Source: VFMC01 sp031404435
Lineage (GTDB): Bacteria > Actinomycetota > Acidimicrobiia > Acidimicrobiales > Ilumatobacteraceae
DNA: 23,862 nucleotides
Assembly (NCBI GenBank): GCA_031404435.1
Contig: JANNHO010000410.1
Location: 1 to 23,862, forward strand
Direction: 5' to 3'
Positions 6,523-13,333 of the stretch are shown in pieces (the stretch's first letter is position 1; each line of letters begins with the position of its first letter). Both the position numbers and the translations under genes were made by a program. Under the pieces are notes generated by a model. The model was not told where the DNA came from. It did not search any database and was given only the letters and a program-made list of their open reading frames with translations.

Positions 6523-7865
6523 TGCCGAGCGAACGTCTCGACGAAATTGTTACGCTCATCGCCGAGCACCAGATCCACACCGTCGAGGTGGCAATCGTGG
6601 ACACCTACGGGCACCTGCGCGGCAAGCGGGTTCCCGCACAGCGGTTCATCGACACCGTGGCCGTGAACGGGGCGCACATCGCCGACGCGGTCTACGTCAT
6701 GGATGTGCAGTGCGACCTCGTTGACAGTCCGTACATCAACATGGCCACCGGGTTTCTGGACATGCATCTCGAACCAGACCTGCCCACGTTCCGAATTCTG
6801 AAGCACCGGCCCGGCTACGCGACAGTGATGTCGATCGGCATCGACAACCACCACCAGCCACACCCGATCGACCCGCGTCACGTGCTCGCCCGTCAGATCG
6901 ACAGGGTGCGCGCCCTCGGGTACGACCCGGTCGTCGCCACCGAGTTGGAGTGCTACATCTGCACGCCCGATTGGGCACCCATGCAGGCGGGTGTGCAGTA
7001 CTCGTCGCTGGTCGACAACCTCGAACTCGAACGCTGCGTGGCGGAGATGCGTTGCGCCCTCCTCGACCTCGGTATCCCGATCGAGTCGTCGAACCCGGAG
7101 TACGGGCCCAGCCAGGTCGAGATCAACTTTTCGGCGGCCGCCCCGATGGTCACCGCGGACAACACCGTGTTGTTCACAGCAACCGTGCGCGAGATCGCCC
7201 GCCGCCACGGCATGCGCGCCACGTTCATGCCCAAGCCGTACGCCGGCCAGTCGGGTAACGGCATGCATGTGCACACCAGCTTGTCGCGCAACGGCTCAAA
7301 CGTGTTCGGCCGCGGCGACGCCCATCTGCTCAACGACGTGATGCGTCACTGGGTGGGTGGCCTTGTCCACCACGCGGCATCGATCAGCCTGCTGGCGATT
7401 CCCACCGGCAACGGCTACAAGCGGGTGCGGGCCTACTCGTTCTGCCCGACCCACATCCACTGGGGCGCCGACAACCGCAGCGTGATGTGCCGGTGCACCC
7501 TGGATCAGGGCGCGGCCAACCGGGTCGAGTACCGCGCCGCCGGAGCCGACGCGAACCCGTACTTGATCATCGCCGCGCTGCTCGCCGCAGGTGCCGACGG
7601 CCTGGAACGCAAACTCGATCCAGGGCCCGAGGCCACCGGAGATCAGTACGCCGATCCGGGCGCGCACACCGCGCTCCCGGCGTCGTTTGCCGACGGTGTC
7701 GCTGCGTTCGCCGGTAGCCCGCTTGCCGAAGCCTTGGGCGGCGCGTTCTCGGCAAACTTCCTCGCGATGGCCGCTAACGAACTGGCGCTGTACGAGGCGA
7801 ACGCCGGGGGTGACCCCGATGACGTGACGCCGTGGGAGTTCGCCCGCTACATCGAGTTCAGCTGA
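6522..7865 (+). CDS. Glutamine-synthetase-like gamma-glutamyl amine ligase
   Basis: A 447-residue enzyme of the GS superfamily, about the size of PuuA/GlnA3-type gamma-glutamylpolyamine synthetases. It would use ATP to join glutamate to an amine or ammonia. Metal/ATP and substrate motifs are present: E141 and E143 (ELECY), E193 and E200 (NPEYGPSQVEINF), H249 and H251 (GNGMHVHTSL), N318-R319 with R324, and R334-E336-R338 (RVEYR) followed by ANPYLIIAALL. No adenylylation-loop signature is evident. I prefer ATG 6522 over GTG 6519 because GAGGAG (6511-6516) is better spaced. Placement beside a permease, an alcohol dehydrogenase and P450s, without nitrogen-assimilation genes, favours amine catabolism (as in IpuC or PuuA pathways) over ammonia assimilation. 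The actual amine is unknown. Confidence 0.9.
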   Translation: MPSERLDEIVTLIAEHQIHTVEVAIVDTYGHLRGKRVPAQRFIDTVAVNGAHIADAVYVMDVQCDLVDSPYINMATGFLDMHLEPDLPTFRILKHRPGYATVMSIGIDNHHQPHPIDPRHVLARQIDRVRALGYDPVVATELECYICTPDWAPMQAGVQYSSLVDNLELERCVAEMRCALLDLGIPIESSNPEYGPSQVEINFSAAAPMVTADNTVLFTATVREIARRHGMRATFMPKPYAGQSGNGMHVHTSLSRNGSNVFGRGDAHLLNDVMRHWVGGLVHHAASISLLAIPTGNGYKRVRAYSFCPTHIHWGADNRSVMCRCTLDQGAANRVEYRAAGADANPYLIIAALLAAGADGLERKLDPGPEATGDQYADPGAHTALPASFADGVAAFAGSPLAEALGGAFSANFLAMAANELALYEANAGGDPDDVTPWEFARYIEFS

Positions 7866-7872
7866 GCTGGTG

Positions 7873-9159
7873 ATGTCGATGCGGCCGGCGCACCGCGAAC
7901 CCGTGAAAGCAGACAGGTTCGGCGAACCGGTGGCTGCCGCCGACGCGGCCACGGTCGCCGTGTGGGATGCAAGCTTCGGGCAGCTGATCGATTTCTCGGG
8001 TGACCCGGTGGGCTCGCTGGCCGCGGTCAACGCCGCCGACGAAGCGTTCGTGCTCGGCCCGGTGCTGTGTGCCGCGGCCCGCGTGCTCGGGGGATGGTCG
8101 CCGGCGCATCCACTGGTCGTTGCCGATGTGCGAAGGGTCGATGCTCGCGCCGCCACACCACGCGAGATAGGTCACCGTGAGGCCGTTGCCTTGCTGGTGG
8201 CCGGCGAGTTCGGGCGCGCCGCGGCCTGCTGGGATCAGGTCGCCACAGTCCACCCACGCGACCTGTTGGCGATCAGGCTGGCTCACGATCTGTACCTCCA
8301 CAACGGCGACGCTGATGGCCGGCTCCGGTCGTCGGAGGCAGCGATCCACAGCTGGCAACCGGGCGAGCGTGGCTACGCCGCTGTCGCCGGGCAGCTTGCG
8401 TTTGCCTACGAGGAACTGGGCCGCTTCGCCGACGCCGAACGTTGGGCCCGGCGGGCGCTCGACGTGGAGCCGGGCGATGCGTGGGCGCGCCACGCGCTGA
8501 TGCATGTGTTCGAAAGCGCAGGACGCCACGACGAGGCGCTGGAACTGCTGCACGACACACGTGACGATTGGCGCCAGCGCACGCTGTTCGCCAACCACCT
8601 GTGGTGGCACTACGCCCTGCGGATGCTCGCCAACGGCGAACCCGGGCCGGCGTTCGATGTGCTCGACCACCAGCTCGGTACCGGGTCGGCGTTCGATCTG
8701 TGCGACGCCACGTCGCTCGTGTGGTGGATGGAACTCGCCGGCCTCGACGTCGCTGACCGCTGGCTGCCGCTCGCCCGGCACTGGGCAGTGATCCGCGAGC
8801 GCCACCACTCGGCGTTCGTCGACGTGCACGCGGCGATGGCCTTCGCGGCAGCTGCCCGTGTCGCGCCGGATTACGTCGCGCCGGATGACGATGAGGCTGA
8901 GCGGTTTTGGGATGGGCTCGCGGTCAGCCACCTCCCGGTCGTCAGCGAGAACGACGTCACGTTCGCAACGGTGGTCAAGCCGCTTGCCTCCTCGCTGCGT
9001 GCGTATTGCGCCGGTGATCGCCGGGCTGCGGCGGCCGAGATGCGCGCCCTGCTCGCGCAGCTGCACCGAATCGGCGGCAGCGTGATCCAGCGCAGCGTCA
9101 TCGCCGCAACGATCAGCGCGACCGGTTCCAAGTCTGTCCACCGGGCGGATCCCACGTGA
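7873..9159 (+). CDS. TTC38-like tetratricopeptide repeat protein
   Basis: About 428 residues resembling the TTC38 family of TPR proteins, known from animals and bacteria without an established reaction. Features are the N-terminal DASFGQLIDFSGDPVGSL region, then helical hairpins such as REAVALLVAGEFGRAAACWDQV, the block LAIRLAHDLYLHNGDADG, and FADAERWARRALDVEPGDAWARHALMHVFE. The C-terminal half contains ANHLWWHYALRMLANGEPG. No signal peptide or membrane span is seen, so it is probably a cytoplasmic scaffold or regulatory partner. The start is uncertain (GTG 7870, ATG 7873, ATG 7879; only a weak GAGCTGG upstream). Its stop overlaps the start of P450 C (GTGA, 9156-9159), so it is co-translated with pathway enzymes. 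Function unknown. Confidence 0.8.
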   Translation: MSMRPAHREPVKADRFGEPVAAADAATVAVWDASFGQLIDFSGDPVGSLAAVNAADEAFVLGPVLCAAARVLGGWSPAHPLVVADVRRVDARAATPREIGHREAVALLVAGEFGRAAACWDQVATVHPRDLLAIRLAHDLYLHNGDADGRLRSSEAAIHSWQPGERGYAAVAGQLAFAYEELGRFADAERWARRALDVEPGDAWARHALMHVFESAGRHDEALELLHDTRDDWRQRTLFANHLWWHYALRMLANGEPGPAFDVLDHQLGTGSAFDLCDATSLVWWMELAGLDVADRWLPLARHWAVIRERHHSAFVDVHAAMAFAAAARVAPDYVAPDDDEAERFWDGLAVSHLPVVSENDVTFATVVKPLASSLRAYCAGDRRAAAAEMRALLAQLHRIGGSVIQRSVIAATISATGSKSVHRADPT

Positions 9160-10409
9160 GCGAGACGCCCGTCGACCTGGCCGATCCGCGGTTGTACGAC
9201 CATGGCATCCCCCACGAGGTGTTCGCCCAGGTGCGCAGCAGCCCGGGATTGGCGTGGAACGCCGCCAATCCTGCAGCGGGCGACGGCACGGGCTTCTGGT
9301 CGGTCACCCGTATGGCCGATCTGGTGTCGGTCTCACGCGACCATGCGACGTATTCGTCCGAGTTGGGTCAGATCCAGATCTACGACATCGACGAAGATGT
9401 TCGCCGGCAGCGGGCATCGTTGATCGACCTCGATCCGCCGGTACACACGCAGCTTCGTCGGCTCGTCAGCGCGGTGTTCACCCCACGCCACGTACAGCGC
9501 TACGAAGCGGCGATCCGCGACCGTGTCGTCAGCTCCCTCGACCGGTTGGAGGCCGATGGCGGCGGCGACTGGGTTGCGACGGTTGCCAAGCCGATCCCGA
9601 TCGGCGTCATCTGCGACATCATGGGCGTCCCCACTGCTGACCACGATCTGATGATCGAGATGAGCGATCATCTCGTCGCCGGCACATCGGGTTCGGTGCT
9701 TGACCCCACCGCGTACGGCAACACCACTCCCCTACGCGAATTGCCGTTCAACAGCCCGGCGGCATTTGGCATTGCCGACTATGCCTCCAACGCTCGCCGG
9801 CGGGTGCTCGCCTCACCCGGCGACGACCTGCTCAGCCGGCTGGCAACGGTGGAGATCGACGGGGCGCGGCTCAGCGAAACCGACTACGTCAGGTTCTTCC
9901 AGGTGATGATCTTCGCCGGCAACGAAACGACCCGCGCGGCGATGGCGCACATGGCTCACCAACTGGCCAGCTTCCCCGGGCAGTTTGACCGGGTCGTGGG
10001 CGACCGCAACGTGATGGATACCGCGGTCGAGGAGATCGTCCGGTACTCGTCGCCGATCCTGTACTTCCGACGCACGGCAACAGTCGATACCGAGATGTCC
10101 GGCACGCGCATCGCGGCCGGCGACAAGGTGGTGATGTGGTACGCCGCAGCCAACTTCGACGAGGCCGCGTTCCCCGACGCGATTCGCTTCGACGTCGCCC
10201 GCCCACGAGTGCCCGCCAACGCTGCGTACGGGGGCGGGGGCGTGCACTTCTGTCTCGGCGCATCCTTGGCCCGACTCGAACTCGGCTTGCTGCTCGCCGA
10301 GGTGCTCGATCGCGGACTGGTCATCGAGGCCGACGGCGAGCCGGAGTTCGTCCGCTCGAACTTCGTCAACGGGATCGAACGCCTTGACGTCATGGTGCGG
10401 CGGCGATGA
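9156..10409 (+). CDS. Cytochrome P450 C, paralogue of P450 A
   Basis: A 417-residue P450 with C-helix DPPVHTQLRRLV, I-helix FAGNETTRAA, K-helix EEIVR, and heme loop YGGGGVHFCLG with C366 as heme ligand. The ending VRSNFVNGIERL, the block AYGNTTPLRELPFNSPAA, and FRRTATVDTE place it close to P450 A and the CYP124/125/142 group. Unlike P450 A it keeps the normal DPP before His-Thr in the C-helix; its heme loop starts with Tyr instead of Phe. GTG start overlapping the TPR gene stop, and ATGA overlap with the CoA-transferase. The second of two diverged copies probably oxidises a different position or a later intermediate. Confidence 0.93.
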   Translation: MSETPVDLADPRLYDHGIPHEVFAQVRSSPGLAWNAANPAAGDGTGFWSVTRMADLVSVSRDHATYSSELGQIQIYDIDEDVRRQRASLIDLDPPVHTQLRRLVSAVFTPRHVQRYEAAIRDRVVSSLDRLEADGGGDWVATVAKPIPIGVICDIMGVPTADHDLMIEMSDHLVAGTSGSVLDPTAYGNTTPLRELPFNSPAAFGIADYASNARRRVLASPGDDLLSRLATVEIDGARLSETDYVRFFQVMIFAGNETTRAAMAHMAHQLASFPGQFDRVVGDRNVMDTAVEEIVRYSSPILYFRRTATVDTEMSGTRIAAGDKVVMWYAAANFDEAAFPDAIRFDVARPRVPANAAYGGGGVHFCLGASLARLELGLLLAEVLDRGLVIEADGEPEFVRSNFVNGIERLDVMVRRR

Positions 10410-11587
10410 AGCCGTTGACCGGGCTGCGGGTGATCGATGCGGCGACGATTCTCGCCGGCCCGTTCGCTGCCTCGATCCTCGGCGAGTTCGGTGCCGAGGT
10501 GATCAAGGTTGAACAACCCGGTGTCGGCGACCCGATGCGCCATCTCGGTACTGCTGGCCCCCAGGGCGACAGCTACTGGTGGTGGAGCGACACGCGCAAC
10601 AAGACGAGTGTCGAGATCGACCTGCGCACACCGGAGGGTGCCGAGTCGCTGCGCGAGCTGGTTCGCCACAGCGATGTCCTCATCGAGAACTATCGCACCG
10701 GCACGATGGAGGCGTGGGGCCTCGGGTACGACTCGTTGTCGGCGATCGCTCCCCGCCTCGTGCAGCTGAGCGTCAGCGGGTATGGCCGCATCGGTCCGTT
10801 GGCCGATGCGGTCGGTGTGGCTCGTATCGCCGAGGCGTTTGCCGGGATGAGCGATCTCACCGGCGACCCCGCCGGGCCGCCCGGTCTGTCGGGGTCATCG
10901 GCGCTGGCCGACTACATCAGCGGTGTGTACGGAGCGCTCGGGGTGATGCTCGCCCTGGAGGCTCGGCGCAGCACGGGCTGCGGTCAGCTGATCGACCTTG
11001 CGTTGTACGACGGTATTGCCCGCTTCCTCGACGAGGCGGTTCCGGTCAGCGCCGCGACCGGTGCGGTACGGGCGCGCATGGGTGCCGAGACCCACCGGTC
11101 CGTACCGCACAACAACTACGAGGCCGCTGATGGCCGCTGGGTCACCATTGCCTGCACCAATGATCGGATGTACGACCGCCTCGTCCTGGCTTCGGCGCAT
11201 CCCGCACTGACCGAGGACCGTTTCGCGACCAATGCACTGCGCCTCACCCATCGCCCGGCGGTCAACGCGGCCGTGGCGGGGTGGGTGGCGGCCCACCCGG
11301 CGGCGGAGATCGTTGCCACCTGCGATGGGGCAGGGGTACCGAGCGCAGTGGTGAGCACGGTTGCCGAGTACATGGTGCATCCGCAGGTGCTGGCGCGCGA
11401 ATCGCTGGTCCGGGTGCTCGACGAGCGTTTCGGCGAACTGCTCGTGCCCGGGACCGTGCCGCGACTCGTCGACACGCCTGGCTCGATCGAACGACTTGGC
11501 GCACGCCTCGGAGAACGTAGCGTCGCCGACATCGTTCGCTCATGGAGCCAAACCGGAAGGGATGCGCATGTGGCAGTTGACATCTGA
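10406..11587 (+). CDS. Class III CoA-transferase (CaiB/BaiF family)
   Basis: A 393-residue enzyme of the formyl-CoA transferase/CaiB/BaiF family, which moves CoA between carboxylic acids. The N-terminal LTGLRVIDAATILAGPF and FGAEVIKVEQPGVGDPMR bind CoA. D169 (SALADYISG) matches the catalytic aspartate position of formyl-CoA transferase, and VLIENYRTGTMEAWGLG and LSVSGYGRIGPLA are family blocks. ATGA overlap with P450 C, and a 20-bp overlap with the following acyl-CoA dehydrogenase-like gene, indicate tight co-expression. It probably activates the acid formed after hydroxylation and oxidation, or racemises or transfers a CoA ester. The specific acid is unknown. Confidence 0.93.
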   Translation: MKPLTGLRVIDAATILAGPFAASILGEFGAEVIKVEQPGVGDPMRHLGTAGPQGDSYWWWSDTRNKTSVEIDLRTPEGAESLRELVRHSDVLIENYRTGTMEAWGLGYDSLSAIAPRLVQLSVSGYGRIGPLADAVGVARIAEAFAGMSDLTGDPAGPPGLSGSSALADYISGVYGALGVMLALEARRSTGCGQLIDLALYDGIARFLDEAVPVSAATGAVRARMGAETHRSVPHNNYEAADGRWVTIACTNDRMYDRLVLASAHPALTEDRFATNALRLTHRPAVNAAVAGWVAAHPAAEIVATCDGAGVPSAVVSTVAEYMVHPQVLARESLVRVLDERFGELLVPGTVPRLVDTPGSIERLGARLGERSVADIVRSWSQTGRDAHVAVDI

Positions 11588-12764
11588 GCAGGAGGCGCTG
11601 CAGCAGCGCGCCCGGAAATTGGCCCGCGAGGTGATCGCCCCGCGGGCCGCCGAGGTGGATGCCACCGAGCAGTACCCGTGGGACAACGTTGCTGCCCTGT
11701 GCGAGGCCGGGTTCACCGGGATGACGGTGCCGGCCGAGCTCGGTGGTCCCGGCCACAGCCTGCTCGACGCCGTGATCGTCGTCGAGGAGATGGCCAAGGT
11801 GTGCGGGGCGACCGGACGAATTGCCGTCGAGGCCAACATGGGCGCGCTGTCGGCAGTGCTCGCCTACGGCACCGGGGCCCAGCGCAAGCTTGCGGCCGGG
11901 TACGTGCTGGGTGGAGACAAGCCGGCAATCTGCATCACCGAACCCGACGCCGGTTCGGCGGCATCCGACATGACGTCGCGCGCCGACCGCCGCGGCGACA
12001 CGTACGTGCTCAACGGGATGAAGCACTGGATCACCGGTGGCGGCGTCTCCAAGCTGCACCTGATCTTCGCCCGCGTGCACGACGAGGACGGGGTGGCGCT
12101 CGGCATCGGAGGGTTCCTCGCAGTGCGCGACGAAACCCCGGGGCTGCGCATCGGAACCCGTGAGCCGACGATGGGGTTGCGCGGCCTTCCTGAAACGCAG
12201 GTGATCTTCGAGGACATGGTGGTCGACGCGGAGATGGCGTTGATCCCGCCATCGGGTTTTCGTCACGGCTTCGGTGATCTGATGAACGCGTACAACACCC
12301 AGCGCGTCGGGGCCGGAACCGTTGCGCTCGGAATTGCCGGCGGGGCGTATGAACTGGCGCTCGAGTTCGCCAAACGGCGCCGGCAGTTCGGTCGACCGAT
12401 CGCCGAGTTCCAAGGTTTGCAGTGGATGCTCGCCGACATGAGTACCAAGCTGGAGGCGGCGCGCAGCCTCACGTACCGCGCCGCGTGCTCGCACGGCCAG
12501 GGCAGCCCATTCCCCGACCCGACGATGGCCGCGCAGGCCAAGTTGTTCACCGCCGAGACGTCGATCGGTGTCGTCAGCGACGCACTACAGGTGTTCGGCG
12601 CCGCCGGCTACTCGCGCAACAACCCGTTGGAGCGGATGTATCGCGACGTGCGGATGTTCACCATCGGCGGTGGCACCGCGCAGATCCTGCGCACCGTCAT
12701 CGCCTCAAGGGTCCTCGACCAGCGCCTCCCCCAACACGCGCCCGTCGGCGGGTCAACCGCCTGA
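11568..12764 (+). CDS. Acyl-CoA dehydrogenase-fold flavoenzyme lacking the canonical catalytic Glu
   Basis: A 398-residue protein with the full acyl-CoA dehydrogenase architecture. The N-terminal helical domain starts MWQLTSEQEALQQRARKLA. The middle strand domain carries CITEPDAGSAASDM and GMKHWITGGG. The C-terminal domain has KRRRQFGRPIAEFQGLQWMLADM, FGAAGYSRNNPLERMYRDVR and IGGGTAQILR. It should bind FAD and an acyl-CoA. The catalytic base is missing at both known sites: Gln245 (YNTQRVGAG) replaces the helix-G Glu of isovaleryl/long-chain types, and Gly368 replaces the IYEGT Glu of short/medium types. I chose ATG 11568 because GGAAGG (11555-11560) is seven bases away. Last gene of the operon. 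Dehydrogenase activity should not be assumed. Confidence 0.9.
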   Translation: MWQLTSEQEALQQRARKLAREVIAPRAAEVDATEQYPWDNVAALCEAGFTGMTVPAELGGPGHSLLDAVIVVEEMAKVCGATGRIAVEANMGALSAVLAYGTGAQRKLAAGYVLGGDKPAICITEPDAGSAASDMTSRADRRGDTYVLNGMKHWITGGGVSKLHLIFARVHDEDGVALGIGGFLAVRDETPGLRIGTREPTMGLRGLPETQVIFEDMVVDAEMALIPPSGFRHGFGDLMNAYNTQRVGAGTVALGIAGGAYELALEFAKRRRQFGRPIAEFQGLQWMLADMSTKLEAARSLTYRAACSHGQGSPFPDPTMAAQAKLFTAETSIGVVSDALQVFGAAGYSRNNPLERMYRDVRMFTIGGGTAQILRTVIASRVLDQRLPQHAPVGGSTA

Positions 12765-12904
12765 CGCCAAGCGCCCCAGCCCAAACATCATCCGAGTCCA
12801 CGCGTGCCATCCGAGTCCACGGCGTCTATCCGAGTGGTGAGCGCCCAGACGGGTGCGCGCTCGATACTCGGATGGGCGCTCGTTGTTGTTGACTCACCGC
12901 GGCA
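12765..12904. terminator. Convergent intergenic region with interleaved repeats
   Basis: The gap between the converging catabolic and metal-resistance operons has three ATCCGAGT copies: two inside an exact 14-bp repeat CATCCGAGTCCACG (12789-12802, 12808-12821) and one at 12828-12835. An inverted partner ACTCGGAT lies at 12866-12873. A second pair, GAGCGCCCA (12839-12847) and TGGGCGCTC (12873-12881), interleaves with the first, so two mutually exclusive hairpins or a pseudoknot are possible. Position suggests a bidirectional transcription stop; there is no clear U-tract. Confidence 0.5.
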
Positions 12905-13333
12905 TCACTCGAGCGCGGTGTGGCGGAGGTGCTCGGCGGTGACATCGAGCAGCAGCCGAACGTGGGCGTCGGTGAGCGAGTAGTAGATCATCCGGCCGTC
13001 GCGGCGGGTGCGGACGATCCCCGCCATGCGCAGTAGCCGGAGCGCATGCGACACCGACGTTTCGGGGGAGTCGACCACGGCGGCGAGGTCGCAGACGCAC
13101 ATCTCCCCGGCTTCGACGAGTGCGTACAGCAGCCGCACCCGGGTCGGTTCGCCGACCAGCCGGAACAGTTCGGTGATGCGCTCCACGTCGGTGTTGGGGA
13201 TGGCCCGCGCTTTCGCGGCAGCGACCTTGGCCGCATCGACCGAGCGAACCGAACACTCGTCGGGTTCCGTCGCGGAGCTAGCCGAGTCGCCGGTGGATGC
13301 CTGAACGCGTGTGGTGTCGGCACGGGCGGTCAT
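12905..13333 (-). CDS. ArsR/SmtB-family metal-sensing repressor (CzrA/CadC-like)
   Basis: A 142-residue winged-helix repressor that would leave DNA when it binds a metal ion. The recognition region reads DSPETSVSHALRLLRMAGIVRTRRDGRMIYYSL. Two metal sites of the family are visible: CxC in alpha3 (EMCVCDL, C79 and C81, with C27 in the N-terminal arm), and D122, H124, H135, H138 in alpha5. The spacing of this quartet (0, +2, +13, +16) matches the Zn site of CzrA. Zn(II), Cd(II) or Pb(II) is therefore likelier than arsenic. The ATG at 13333 shares its A with the TGA of the ATPase, and GGAGGA seven bases upstream lies inside the ATPase end, so translation is coupled. Both genes are probably self-regulated from the operator near 15500. 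Confidence 0.92.
   Translation of the reverse strand: MTARADTTRVQASTGDSASSATEPDECSVRSVDAAKVAAAKARAIPNTDVERITELFRLVGEPTRVRLLYALVEAGEMCVCDLAAVVDSPETSVSHALRLLRMAGIVRTRRDGRMIYYSLTDAHVRLLLDVTAEHLRHTALE

Noticed and set aside
2957..10409. Identification as the mycobacterial mor/pip cyclic-amine operon
   Set aside because: P450 plus GS-like gene is similar in idea, but the ferredoxin and reductase genes are absent and the P450s look like the CYP124/125/142 type.
11361..11567. N-terminal extension of the acyl-CoA dehydrogenase-like frame
   Set aside because: It lies wholly inside the CoA-transferase gene, and family similarity begins at MWQLTSEQEA with a spaced GGAAGG upstream.
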